NCBI RefSeq assembly: GCF_964204645.1
Contig: NW_027437430.1
Location: forward strand, 180,001 to 244,000
Direction: 5' to 3'
Origin: Tubulanus polymorphus
Taxonomy: Eukaryota; Nemertea; Palaeonemertea; Tubulaniformes; Tubulanidae
DNA: 64,000 bases
The number at the start of each line of letters is the position of its first letter. The stretch's first letter is position 1. The notes under the pieces were generated by a model. It made no database searches. It saw nothing but the letters and a program-made list of their open reading frames with translations, and was not told the DNA's origin. The position numbers and the translations under genes were made by a program. This document shows positions 24,087-37,062 of this stretch, one piece after another.

Positions 24087-27000
24087 ATGAATAGAATCAT
24101 CCAAATCGTGTTGTTTCTGATACCCCTGTGTTCAGGCGATGTATACTTACACAATCCTCGGGGATCAAACAATCGCTTGAACGAAAGATCTGCGAACAGG
24201 AGAAATGCCAACAGAGTATTTGATTCGCAGGTATAGAATCAGCATCAAGATTCCTACTTAAAACGTTTTCGATGAAAACTCGAATTGCAATTAAAAAACA
24301 TTTCATTTTTATATCTGTGTTCGTAGAACAACAATCGCGGTGGCTACAACGCGGGTGACAAATCTGATACACCAGCTACCACAGAGGGCGAACAGTATTA
24401 TATGGTATGATAGCGGGAACGTTGTTAGGGCAATCGATATTTTTCTTTATTTTCATAAGATACGTTGAATTTGATAGATTTATAATTTCCTTTAGAAATA
24501 TTTTCAAAGTGGATCTGCTGGGAAAACTTTGCTGGATATCGAATGGACTAATCAGCACGGTTGTGGTGGTAATGAAGACACAGATCCCCATAAACAAAAC
24601 TGCAACATCATTTTACAATACATGTGTCAATCAGATGCAGGTATTGAAAGTTTATTTCGAAATAAAAGTGTTTGTCGTATGCCTCATAAATATCTGACTT
24701 ATTCATGATTCCATTATAATCAGGTAAGTTGGATACATTGAGAAACGGACAAGTGACCACTTCACAAGAGTATACTCCGCCCCCGAACACTGAGACCACG
24801 AAACAACGATCTGCTAGGAAGGAAAAGGACGTCGAGACCAATCGAGTCATTCAAGAATCATGGGATTGGTATGATAAATGCTACTCTAGAGAACGCAATA
24901 AAGGTGAATAGAAATCGGAAACATTGAAGGGAATCCAATACAAATACGGTGTATTACGCAAAGTCATCGTAGTCATTTGTTTTTAGGTTTATTCGTTGCC
25001 GATCAGATCTTGGCCTCTAGAAGAGGCTACAGTCGTGCCATTTCCACCAGGCAAAACCCGAATGGTAACCGTCGCGGTTATGAGTGCCCAGAAGAAAGGG
25101 ATCATTACCCATATTGGCATCCAACTCCGTGGAAGGATATAGCTGTTTTAGCGGAGAATGCTTCTATGTGTAGGTACGTCAAAGTATATGGTACACGGAC
25201 ACGATGTTATGTGTCATTCATGAATAACTTCTACCACACTGTTGATAAGAATGCCCTGATTTTACTTTTTTTTTTGCGTATAAATTGGCTCTTTCACCTT
25301 ATTCATTTATATCGATATAGCCATTACCAAAGCAATAGTTTCAACGTGAAACCATACGGCGAGTGCGTTGAATTCTACCCAGGTACGAACACCTGGAAAA
25401 GAGGAAGTCGCTGGAACAACTTTGCCGAATGTAAAGCCAATGGAGGAACATGGGTTGATTTTTACAATTACTTAGAAAAGAAACCAGGCGAGTTTGAAAA
25501 AGAATATCGCACTCTTTCCGTTTTGTATAAAGAAAAATGAACTATAACTGGCAACGCTTTCTGTTTTCAGGTGTTAAGAATAAACAGACTTGCGAATCAT
25601 TAAGCGCGGGTAAAGTAAAGTACATCTGGAAAGTCCCGTACGATGCAGTTGATCCGATGCAAGAAGAATGTTTAGTAGAGCTAAACCCTCCATCTTGTTC
25701 TGGCGCTGGTTGGACCAGGTACGTATAGACATGTATATTAGATATTAATGACAAAAACGATATAAACGAATGAAACTATGAAAATGTTCACTAATATACA
25801 GATCAAATCATCTTGGTAACGGACGAGAAGGATATCCATTAAACTACACATGGGCTCTTCCATATTTCCCTTCTAACGCAGCGAAACAGTGCGTTTTAAG
25901 AATAAGGTAAGTCACTCATATTTTTTTATCGATATCGAATTTAACTGAATATAGATGACCGTTTGATAACGTATCTACAGTGAATGCTTATTTTCGTTCT
26001 AGATACAATATTTCTACAGATGATTATGACCCATATTTTACTGATTCATCTTACAATTACGACCGGTAGGGGCTACGCATCAATATTTCTATCCATATCT
26101 GGTCAGGTGTATGAAAAAATATGATAAAAACAAAAAAAATTTTCAGACGGAAAGGAGTAATGTCACCAGTGAAGCAGAACCCATTGGTCGAAGTTGAAAG
26201 AGACCACAGTCTACTTAAACTTGCTATAAACACGGCGCAGTTTGGACGGACGTTTCAAGACCGAAGCCACGTGTTTGTGTTGAGACCACGGACAGGAAAT
26301 GGAATTTCCGACCAGCAAACAATTCATAACCTTAACGTGAGAGGAAAACGTGGTAATATCGTACAGGTTTATCCCGCTGTTGAATACGACTTTCATCCAA
26401 ACACATTGGAAATGAAAGGAAATGATGCTGTACATATTCAGTGGACAGGTAAGTCTTCACATTGGATTTGATTTGAATGAGTAATTCCTTTATTTACAAA
26501 GTATGTCTGTACTTTGAGCACACTTTATTCAATATTTAAATATTAATTTTGTAAAACATTTTCATGAAAATCAAATCATATCGTATCGTATGATTGAATG
26601 TGTATCATATCTAGGTTCTAACTCACACAACAACCAGCAGCCTGCTGGGGATGGTCAGGCGGGAGATGCGGGAGAAGGCAAAACAGGTAAATCATTCGTT
26701 TTCCACTCTCAGGAATTTCCTTCGAAAATGCTGCTTCGCTACATCGTGTTGTTTTCGTCTGCTGTTTTATAGGAACTGATCGTAACAACATAGTTCAGAT
26801 TCGGGATCTCAACGATAACTACCCTCTTCCAATTGAGGCGAACACTATGTGGGAAGCTGCTGAAATCGTCTGGATTTACCACGGGAAAAAGGTTTCTGCG
26901 CAGAGTCTAGCGCTATCGATGGCAACGTCCGGATTTTATCGCTGTATGAAGAAGGCCGACTGCGGTAAAGGATTCACTCCGGACACAAAAACTGAAAAAC

Positions 27001-27140
27001 TAAACAATCTCTTGAATAACGCGCCTGCTTCGTTCGAAGGAGCCATTCTCAAGTTTAAGAAAGGAAAATATCACTTCATGTGCTCGAGAAATAATAACTT
27101 CACCAATAGAAGCCAAAAAGGAACGATTATTGTTTTATAA
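24087..27140 (+). CDS. DD3-3 family protein, short secreted paralogue
   Basis: Twelve exons close in phase to 652 aa: 24087-24230, 24327-24404, 24496-24640, 24724-24903, 24987-25173, 25321-25487, 25571-25718, 25802-25906, 26003-26065, 26147-26448, 26615-26686, 26773-27140. It has a signal peptide, then [15 protein letters not shown] and [53 protein letters not shown] and the cupredoxin-like [19 protein letters not shown] region. It stops just after [18 protein letters not shown]. The region that follows in the minus-strand copy, including the membrane anchor, is missing, so the product should be secreted. Exon 1 fuses three exons of the paralogue, and intron 11 is absent from it. Intron 6 appears to use a GC donor. 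It could be functional or in early decay; all other junctions are intact. Confidence 0.88.
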
Positions 27141-28231
27141 TAGTTAATGCCGTGTTATGTATCCCATCCCAATGGTGTCTAATACTGTATGCTGAAATAC
27201 TTCACTAGTCCCTATAATCATTTCGAGGTAATAGGCGTATCGTATGTTTTCAAATGTAATTAGAAGCAGATTTTTTATTTTAGATAACACATACTATGAA
27301 TTTACTTAGCATAATCGAAACAAGAAACAAAGATACAACGATACGGATTCATCGATCCTCTAAACATACATCTTACTGGTGATGCAGTTAGTAAAACTGT
27401 AGGCCTACTTGCTACAAGATATTGGATTATTCTGTATAGGGATAACTCGAAATACATTGGTATTGCGATCATGTTCTGTTCATAAACGCATTATTAATGG
27501 GCGCACCTGTTTGTGAATAACCTAACCATATCTTGTTCATAGTTCGTACATACGATAATTCTTATCTGTGATATATACGTATTCTCGCATATACTCATAT
27601 TTTCATAGTTTGTAAATATATTTGCCGATTGTAAATAATGGATCAATACAAATTGTATTCCTCTGGAAGTGACGTAAGTGACTTGGATGCCAGTTGTCCT
27701 TTGTCCTAAGAAGAAAGCTGTTCGTTTAAGAAGTCACGTTGAAGATATTTCGAATGGGTTCAGATCTGACAAAGTGAAATCCACGTTTTCGTAATCTACT
27801 CGACCGGTCCTCCCATGGGAGGCAAAAATCATAGTCTGACATATGGAAATCATTCGTGTTTTAATAAAGACTATCAGTAGACCACCCGCATTGATTAAAC
27901 GTAGAAAATCCTACAATAAGTCCAGAAAAAAGACGGACTATTCTGTAGTATATAAGTGAATATATTATTGAGCGAGGTTTTAGTAATATTCTAATAATAA
28001 TCGTCAGGCATTAATTGGTACAATCTTTTCAGTATCTCTACTAAGTCTGCGTCGACATGATTAAATGTAAATTGTATAATCTTTGAAAGACTGATTTATC
28101 AAGCATTGACTATATTTTCATAACGATATAATACAATCGTTTTCTATAATATCAATTGAATAAAGATTTGTTATATTATCAACTAGTCGTGTTGTATCTA
28201 TCGTGTTTATCGATTCTGGCGTTGCTGTGAT
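27141..28231. other. Intergenic region between DD3-3 and DM9 genes
   Basis: About 1.1 kb of AT-rich sequence without a supported exon. It contains the 3' ends of two converging genes. No similarity to the missing C-terminal DD3-3 exons is visible here. Confidence 0.5.
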
Positions 28232-29812
28232 TTACTTTTTCCAGACGACATACGAGTAATCATCAGCGCAGTGTTCAGCGCCACCATGCGAGTAATAGGC
28301 ACACGTGCTCGCTGCGTTCGTCTTTCCAGGGATCGTACCGTGAGGCGTGTTAGCAATCACGTGGTAACATACCCCTCCGCCCTGAGTTTGGAAACCTGTT
28401 GCCAAGGCTCGCTTTGGTGCACTTCCTGCCGGCTGGAAAATACAACAGTACTTGTAGTACCACACAAAAAGATCCATTGGCGCGAATTATTATGGAGGGG
28501 GTTCTGTAGCCTTTCCCCGAGAACATTTTTAAATTCAAATTCTGGAGGTTATAAGAGCTCATATTTGAGTAATTTTTTAGTAGATATATGGCCCAAAGTT
28601 TTGGGCTATGGACAATTCCAGAAGTGTTGACACCACTTCTTAATAAAACAGAGCCGACTTAATGAGCACAATAATTATAAGATTATTGAATAATCTTATA
28701 GCTAATTTAGCTCATTGTTTTTCATTCAGAGGAATTTCTCTTGATCGAAAAAATGCAGCATGAACTTGTGATGGAATAAAACCGTCCACAGAGTTAAAGG
28801 CCCACTTGTAGTATAAAATGGTTGAATGTGGCACTAAACCAAAGTGCTTTATACAACCGCATTTGTGCCTGTGAATAAGATACTGCCTGATGCACCACTG
28901 TCATTGCTTCCCCTTCATACACAGAATAACGTTTATTATGAGGTTTCAACATGATGTATTTTCAATTATTGGTGCGACATATGTCGCAGTTGTCTAACCA
29001 GTGGCTGCGCCCCTGGTATATATTGAGCAGTATACAAATTCCATTTTAATGGGCAATTATTTTATCTCCAGAATTAGCTGATGAGTGGCTCTTTACGTAT
29101 TAACATTAGTCATGTGGGGCTCGGTGTTATCTGAGTAAACTGGATTATATTTATTTTAACCACTAAAAATCAAACATTTGCAGTATTCTTGTTCAATCAT
29201 ACTGCACTTGACATTTGGGATATATCAACGAAGACAGTCTAAATACCAATGTGAATCAATACATCTTATCATGTCGGAATTTGAACTTCGAGTACAGGCC
29301 GGGAAGTTGAGATAGACATTTAATTCAATTATTTCTCTGTCATAACATGCATACATAGGTCTATACGCTGAAAGTTTAGTAATTCATTAATAAAATCATG
29401 CAATTACAAATAATAAGAATATTTTTTCCTAGTGGTCCAAATGATCCTTGAATAATCTTGATGATTAACCCCCGCAGGATATGATATCAGTTTTTATGAT
29501 TACGTCGCATCAGAATAAGTTAAAAGACATAATTTTGGTGTATCTACTACTTACATGAAGTCCAACCTCCGAACTTGCACAAACCCAGTAGAAATCAGAT
29601 GTCGATTGTTCCTCGCCGCCATACGGGTAGTAGCATACTCCTTCGAAAACCTTACCCGGAATTCGTCCTAATTCGGGGCTATCAGCTACGCCGAGGTACA
29701 GCGGACCAGCATCATTCTGATGAGCCAAACAAACCGCATTATCTGGCATACTACCCTCGTTCTTTTCCAGATAGACAGATGGGACACCTGGAACCAAACT
29801 CTCAGTCGTCAT
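28232..29812 (-). CDS. DM9-repeat protein (DUF3421), second paralogue
   Basis: Exons 29812-29555 and 28432-28232 give 152 aa, phase 0, the same split between the two DM9 repeats as in the copy at 3658-3089; the intron is longer (1.1 kb). Repeat 1 shows NAVCLAHQ, GRIPGK, GVCYYPYGGEEQ and FYWVCAS; repeat 2 shows ALATGF, VIANTPHGTIPGK, YYSHGGAEHCADDYSYVVW. The protein lacks a signal peptide. Family members in oysters are cytosolic or surface lectins that bind mannose. The conserved gene structure points to duplication of one ancestral DM9 gene, now separated by about 25 kb with other genes in between. Confidence 0.87.
28671..28700. repeat. Short perfect inverted repeat in DM9 intron
   Basis: TAAGATTATT and AATAATCTTA are perfect reverse complements around a single G. 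It is within the intron of the second DM9 gene; no function can be assigned. Confidence 0.5.
28861..28992. repeat. Dispersed repeat, copy 1
   Basis: This intronic stretch shares blocks (TATTTGTGCCT-like start, CAGAATAAC.TTTATTATG, TTCAATTATTGGTGCG.CAT..GTCGC) with 57105-57243. The common order over about 130 bp shows both are copies of one interspersed repeat. No coding potential or terminal repeats were found. Confidence 0.6.
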
Positions 29813-29875
29813 CTTTCAACCTTGGCAGTCGTTACTCGGAAGGCACAGTGGACTTTATCGTTGTGACTCGTGTGT

Positions 29876-29883
29876 TTATATAG
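29876..29883 (-). promoter_or_regulatory. TATA box of the second DM9 gene
   Basis: On the minus strand CTATATAAAC lies about 65 nt upstream of the ATG at 29812, a normal spacing for a TATA promoter with a short 5' leader. Confidence 0.5.
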
Positions 29884-31746
29884 GATCTCTAATAGCGCGA
29901 TCTGTTGGAAATATCTATAACTATGCATGTGCTACAGTTCTGTACTGTTCTGTTCTCTTCTATTGCTGCAAGCGTATAAGCTTTGCCCTGGTTATGTAAA
30001 AACACGTTAACGGATACGTCTAGACGCTGGTTGCCTTAATATCGATATTTTTATTGTCTGAGAAGACAGATTCTCCGGTTTTTGGCCAGACGTGTTTCAT
30101 GTAACCGGTTACCGACATTAATTTATACCGGGTATAAAATCTGTATTTGCTCGGAATGTGAAGAGAAATTGACTGATAAGATAAATATGTACAATAGGTA
30201 GAGAACTTGATCAGTCTGGCTGGTGAGTGACTTGCTGTCTTGCGGGAGATTTGAATACACGGTTTTGCAGCTTTTCTCGTCGAGATGGCGGGTGAGGTCT
30301 TTTTGCAACGAACTCGCGGATTGTTGGTCGTTTCGTGTCTTACCTAATGAAATCTCATTAACGTCACAGAGGTTGATGCTCCGGGGATGAGCAAACAATT
30401 TATCAAAACTACTTTCAGATTAAAGAAGAAAACTGTGTATCTTGAAAGTTAATTGACACTTGCACTTAACCGCGCTCTATATATATAATACGAATCATTT
30501 TGAAACACCAATATTGATGACGTAGTGCACTATTGTAACGATTTCTACGGCGTCAAAATCCATGTTTTTGTACTAAAATAACGGCGAAAAAAAATAAACA
30601 GCGTTCTTTTATGATCATGACGCAAAGATACGTCGAAGATTTTTGTTCGATGAATAAGTCAGATGAATAAGTTTGATGAATAACCAACCTTGTCCTCGAA
30701 TACAAATAGATATTGACGCTTGGAATTGTATCAGTAATTATATAGCAAAAGTCGGTTGTCTTTTTATGATATTAGAAAATCACTGTCACCGCAACATTTA
30801 CTCTAACTCCACCCGAGTTTGCAAAAGTGGTTTAGGTAATGGTTCAATATCAGTAATAACACACGTTGAAAAAGTGATTCATTTTAGTTAAATGTACGGA
30901 CGACGATGAAGTGATTTACGTTTGAAAATAGATTGCAGAGACTTTTCCATGAATCGAAGTTCATCAAATATAACGAAGGAGTGGCCCATCAACCCACGCA
31001 GAATCATTAGGAAATCCTATTCACAATATCAGGCTTCAACGCGTGAACTGTTTTAGTTAATGTCAATGATAGATAGTACGTGGAGTCTAGTCGAAACAAA
31101 CTCCGGGTTTCGTGTCTAGAAGTCGAATTAGATACAGACACAGCGCTTTTTTTAAGAAATATGATATCAATGATTTAAACATGTGAAGTTTAGATAAAAT
31201 AATTTTATTTCCAGAAAATAAGTACATATCTTCTGCATGAATACTTTACAATTCATTCGTTTGACTATTCCGATTAAGAAAGTGTTGTTTATCTAGTGAC
31301 AGTTCGTATAGGATGGTATAAATGATAATTTAAAACAATGAAAGGTATATGCAAGACCGGAAAGCATAAACAAATTTTTCACAAGTGTCAGGGTGGATAA
31401 AACACAAAATAACGCACATAAGAAGTAAATAAATGTCCAATGAAATCCTGTCAGGATTTTACAGCGCAACTCATATTTTCCGATTCACATTCTGTGACCA
31501 GATCTAGTATAAACTCGCATTCTAATTAACAAGAAGGTCGAAGCAAAAGTTTAACATTGATCTAATAGATTACTGCGTAAAGGCTCATTAGCCCCCGCTC
31601 GTAATACAGAAACAACATCGCGTCGAGTGGATTCTATTCGAAAAACACGTCTGTAGAAGCGACACGGCAATGAGAGTATCGAGTATCCATTTTAGCTTCC
31701 TTTAAGCTCCAAAATACACTCCATATTTAGAAAAATATAGACTAGA
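29884..31746. other. Intergenic region, no supported gene
   Basis: A 91-codon minus-strand frame (30398-30123) opens without an ATG and shows no recognisable domain; I do not call it. Otherwise this is AT-rich sequence upstream of the DM9 gene and downstream of the secreted orphan gene. Confidence 0.45.
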
Positions 31747-34700
31747 TCATTCATCACTGATCTGAGTCTGGGTAGAGTTTTTCGGTGAATAAATCTTGTA
31801 TCCTTTGTATTTGAGATCATTTATTAATCCATAAAGTTCAACCAGGAACTGCGATCTAATCGATTCATCTGAAATGAAAAAAAGGCAATTTTCATAAACA
31901 TAAAAAAACAAGTTTCAAATCAATCTATGTGGATAATCACTATAATGTACGTACCGACGTATTTCGTTATGAGCGGCCGAATACTTTCAACAATAAAAGC
32001 ATCAACATATTCTTCTCCACGCGCTACTTGTATTTTCCCTTCTTTCTTTAAGGATAACAGCAGAACCTTTTCAGTTTCATTCATGGGCTGAAAATATACG
32101 TGTAATCATAATGATAATAGTCAACATATTCAATCGGGTCGTTTTTCGATTCATTTCGTTTATATCTTACCGTTCGTACGATGTGTCTAGGAGTGTTCCA
32201 TGAACTGTGTATATCTAAAAAACGAAACGCTTACATTCAGTATTGAATCGTACAATGAAACGATAATGAGAATATTGGCACTCAATATTCGATCGACTAA
32301 AAGTGACCTTTTTGTTTCAATGAATTCCGAAGTTTCTCTATTAATGAAGGGGCAGTAGTTGTGGCTTGCTTTCTGGTCGAGACAGTTCTCAACAAAAATG
32401 AAACGCTATTCGGCTGTTTCTTGATAGATGGACTTGACACGAGGTAGTTAGCAATACCATTTTCGAGATCGGCACTCCCAAGATGATGAACATTATGTCT
32501 CTGAAATAGTGAATAAGACCGTGTAATGATGATATTTATGGATTAAAAGTGTAAAGGAGCATTTATCAATGAATCAAGCAATGATTTCTATCAGGTCACG
32601 ATCAAATCTTATCATTCGAGAAATCTCCTTGAATATTTTCAACACTTTTTGAATTCTTTTCTTTATAACCCACTCCTAGGATAGCTTAAGAATAATCTTA
32701 AAATCTTCGAAAGTCCAAAAGCAGTTTTCTAGAACAGCGGTGCGTTAACAGCTTCGAAATGTGCCTTTGATGAGGATTGCAGAAGGCTTCTGTAGACTAT
32801 CATTATCAAATTCCACAAACATTTGAAATAATTTCAAGTGCAGTAATTTCAGATGATTGAGCCAAATTTAGAAATATTCATATTCATATCTATGACGATT
32901 AATTTCATTTGTAATCTGAAGTACATAACACTTGCCGATAAAGCCTGGACAATTAACGTTGTCCTGAACTTTAACACCGCACAAAGGAGCAATTCAATGG
33001 AAGATTCTAACACTGTAGCCTGATTTTTGGGCGCACTTTTATCTTTATTTTTGTAGACATTCATTTCTCGCAAAAAGTGCTTATCACGCATTCACACGAG
33101 TTGTAGAGGCATTTTGAGAAACGCTTTTTTAATAAACACTGCTCTTTGATCGCTTTTATTATCCACACGTACCGATTGAGAAATGAGTTCATTCGGCAAT
33201 CTTGCAGGAATACGATCTGTAAATTAAAGAAGACGCCGACAAATATAGAATTATGAAATCATTTCATGGGTTTCGAAGTTGCTTAGAACATCTTAGAATG
33301 TCATTCGTCGTGACAGCACAATACTTATGGATGTTTAAAACCCTTTCAGTGCTGACTAATTAATACCCTATAGTGCTGGAGAAAATTTGAAAATTCTAAA
33401 AAATTCCACCCTAGTGTGTTGAACAATGGGAATACCACTATAGTGCGTCTACACCGCAGTGCGGTGTATCGTTAGTTACTAGTATTTCACTATGTTTGAC
33501 ACTTGCTGCCATTTTTCAATAGAGATAATTACAAATTACTAATTACATCAATACACCGCAGTGCGGTGTACTAGCAAAATCCATCACTGATTTATACACC
33601 GCACTGCGGTGTAGACGCACTGAAAGGGTAAATGCAAATCTTTTTGTGGGCAATGAAATATTTATCTAAACCTTCCTTAACAAACAATTCGCATTAGTAA
33701 ATGTACGATACCGATGTACAGTTAATAAATGTTGCGAAGTAACGATTTAACGGAGATTTAACAGCATGTAAAATTACAAATTGCTGGTTTTTAGCCAGCT
33801 ATGGGTGGTTCATATTCAGGTATGTATAGGCTATTTCCTGATGTTCATTTATCAAACATACCCGACATCGTATTTGGATATCCGTCGTGAATTCTATTAG
33901 AAACTGCCCAATCATCCAACATATTATTTAGTATGTTATGGTGTCTTCCCTCACGTACACGTATTCTGTGGTGTTGACGATGATGCCGGCGGTGACGATG
34001 GAAATGGCGACTGCAATTATATCACAAAGATAAACTTTTACCATAAATAGTTTCTTATACCTGAATAAATTAGTTGAATTGATGTCATTATTTGTGTGGT
34101 TGGAAAATGGAATTTTTTTTATTCTTTGAAATTGAAATTTAGTTCAAGACGTTTAGTCAACTTTTTGAAAAATGTCACCATTTTTTCATGTCGAATCGGG
34201 TATGCACAATTTGCTAATACCGCGAAAATACCGAGAGATTAAATTTGGCATTGTATTCAATAACCTTACGACTGGATTTAGAATTTATCACTATTACAGG
34301 TCAAATTCTATTGAGTTTTTCTTGGAAACACGGCCAAAATTGTCACAGTGGAGTCATTAAAACAGTGAAGAACTTCATTATCACTGTCCTTTATTATAGA
34401 AATATAAAGTTCGTTAAAATACAGTGGTAATTAGCAAGGAATTGATCAAAATCGACCAAAAAGGTATTACAGAAAACTGTCAACCATAAATACCAAAAGG
34501 AAAGCGGATAATAGAGCTCTGGGTGACGGATGTCCCTTATGTGGTATAGACGATGTAAGTTCACCAACAGGCTCCTCTCCCACTGACAAACCCATGAACA
34601 CGACCGCTGGGATTCGGATCGTCATCCACGAATGACTTCATCGAACTGACACGCCGGTCCCAAAGGGATTTATGTTGCCTCCGTAACCCGTTATGATATC

Positions 34701-35158
34701 ATTTTCGTAAAGGGATTGAAAATATTATGTTCACATCCGCATCAGTTTTCCAGTAAATGGTAATCTTCAAAAGGTTAAGTTCAACATGAAATGCGTGGGA
34801 GTATTTTCCAATCGAAGGCTAGCAAAATAACAACATATTCCGTGAAACAATAAAGAGACAGCACAAGCAAAGGTCTCAGGGAATCGACCTATAATACACC
34901 CGATTAACTGGATAACGAGCGTCCAATAAAGCTTCCTTACATGAAGATCGCCAAATCACGATAGAGAGATACATCGTGTAATATGAATATATCATCAAAA
35001 GATTCCCACGTTCTTATTTGAGTTCGTGGTATATAGTATAATAGTTTCGGGGGGAGGGGGGGGATTTTCTTTAAAGATACTTACATTTCATTAGGAATGA
35101 ACCAACAGCAGATCGGGTATACACATGTTAACATCACTATAAACAGGACTGCACGCAT
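31747..35158 (-). CDS. Secreted His/Arg-rich orphan protein
   Basis: Seven exons with clean GT...AG borders close exactly to 252 aa: 35158-35085, 34010-33862, 33216-33173, 32500-32308, 32214-32171, 32087-31955, 31868-31747. It begins with a signal peptide (MRAVLFIVMLTCVYP..CC) that is followed at once by a cluster with 7 His and about 7 Arg in 18 residues (HFHRHRRHHRQHH). Later exons are hydrophilic, with STRKQATTTAP, HSSWNTPRHIV and a Leu/Lys-rich C-terminal part (EKVLLLSLKKEG, FLVELYGLINDLKYKGYKIY). No known domain is evident. The His cluster could bind metal or acidic polymer; this is a guess. Two 44-nt exons of the same phase pattern are notable. Intron 2 holds the MITE at 33340-33629. 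Confidence 0.72.
33340..33629. mobile_element. MITE with ACCCTTTCAGTGC inverted ends
   Basis: A 290-bp element has terminal inverted repeats ACCCTTTCAGTGC and GCACTGAAAGGGT, flanked by AAA on both sides (a possible target duplication). It contains three copies of the palindrome ACACCGCA.TGCGGTGT. It has no coding capacity and sits in an intron of the secreted orphan gene. Confidence 0.7.
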
Positions 35159-35556
35159 CTTCCTGTCGAAAAGAAATCAACGTAACAGGTTTGCATTATT
35201 TGTCGAAGAATCAGGAAACCCCGCGATAAGCGGGTGTAATTTTCCACACTACTGAAACCGGTAGTTCTCCACGGATGTACTTTTCAGATCAAAACGTTTG
35301 ATGAACTCCTACTTTTACATTTCATCCATTAGAATCTTTTTTTTGTTTAGTTATCTTCGGAAAAATGATTTTCTCGCGAAAGTGTTTATAATTTGTCCAA
35401 ACTTTAACGATACGCCGGTAACCGTCCTTTTTTCCGTATTAAGTCCATTACGTAATTATGTAGATACGAGAGACAGAAAGATCTTCGATGCAGTTTTTTA
35501 TGCAGATACTACGTACGTACGATACTAAAATAAACTCGGTCATTAACAAAACCAGA

Positions 35557-35748
35557 ATGAACGATTCGAAGACCGCGAAAATGATAACCTTAACTGTTCT
35601 GTCTGCGCTCGGTACAATTACTATGATTATTATTATTGTTATTGTTATGGCTGTATACGTTTACCACGCGATGACCTGCTTATCAGTGACATATAAGTTG
35701 ACTTATCGTGGCACTTTTGACAATAGAAAACGATATAAGTTTGCGTAA
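35557..35748 (+). CDS. Possible small single-pass membrane protein
   Basis: A 63-codon ORF starts at an ATG with purine at -3 and encodes a short polar N-terminus, one strongly hydrophobic segment (LSALGTITMIIIIVIVMAVY, about residues 14-33) and a basic C-terminal part ending YKFA. It is divergent from the secreted orphan gene, 400 bp away. No family is recognised, and AT-rich DNA readily yields Ile-rich frames, so this may be chance. Confidence 0.3.
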   Translation: MNDSKTAKMITLTVLSALGTITMIIIIVIVMAVYVYHAMTCLSVTYKLTYRGTFDNRKRYKFA

Positions 35749-36164
35749 AATGCCGAATTTATTCTACCGCCCGGAAGCCGACAATGGCGACCAATGTGGT
35801 CCAAATGTCCTCATAAAATAATCAATGGAATCTTCAATGAAAAAAGAAAAGTTTTATAGTTTCTTCATTATTTGGCTTAAACTTGAAACACCTTTTTACT
35901 TAAGTTTCCATTTTCCCTCGTATGTTTTTTCATTTCTTTTCATTGCATTTTAGGATTCAATTCTCAATGTTCTCATACATGTGTTACTACATTGTCGCAG
36001 AAAAATCCTCAGAAATCATAGACCACCGCGTTCTGTTTGATGAAGATATTATATGGGCATTACTGTTAGAAGGCAGTGTTTTGGCACTGTTCCAATGCCG
36101 CGGAGAGCGTGAAAAATAGTTCATCGACCGGTGCAAAACAAAGTATTACTACGCGTCATTTTTC

Positions 36165-36235
36165 TTTCAAAAGAATCTTTTTCATTTCCTTTTCTTTCCT
36201 TTTCTTTCCTTTTCAAAAGAATCTTTTTCCTCATT
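36165..36235. repeat. CTTTT-rich tract with duplicated flanks
   Basis: Repeats of TTTCCTTTTC are bracketed by two copies of TTTCAAAAGAATCTTTTTC. This looks like slippage-type simple sequence. Confidence 0.6.
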
Positions 36236-36567
36236 TACTACTGCTGATAATCCAACTGCAATATGCAACTATCGATACCTGTGATTAATTAAGAAAACGA
36301 CCATCGTTGCAAAATAATGATCTGATGCGATGGGAAAGGTAAGAATATTATTCGCAGCTATTGGATTGCCATTTATCCCTTAAGCTTTGTATGGAGGTCG
36401 CAAAGAGATGAAAATAGCAAAAACAATCAATGTCCACAGTCATTGCGATTAACATGAATGGAACTTTGGTCCAAATCCCGCCACAATTAGTTCATGTCCT
36501 ATTGACATTTCGAGAAAGTAAAGATGTCGGCCTTTTTTTACGTCGTAGGCCAATTTCTGTGTCTCTA

Positions 36568-36816
<249 letters not shown>

Positions 36817-37062
36817 TTATAAACGCCAACTTATCGGGACATGCGTGATTCTGAGACTCGGAGTATTGGGGCCTCTCTGTCGTATTGGGTCATTTTCTAT
36901 CTATTGGGACTAGGACCCAATAATTTTGGCCCCAATTATTTAGCTGATGTGGTTAGCACCCATACATTATTATATCGTATGTGGCAGAAACGCATATTGG
37001 GTCGTTGAGTAGCGACACAACACCCCTCTGGTGGTGAACTCCGGAAACGTTATGTATGATTC

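Noticed and set aside
30123-30398. 91-codon minus-strand frame
   Set aside because: It starts at TTG, shows no domain, and contains a splice-donor-like site without a partner exon.
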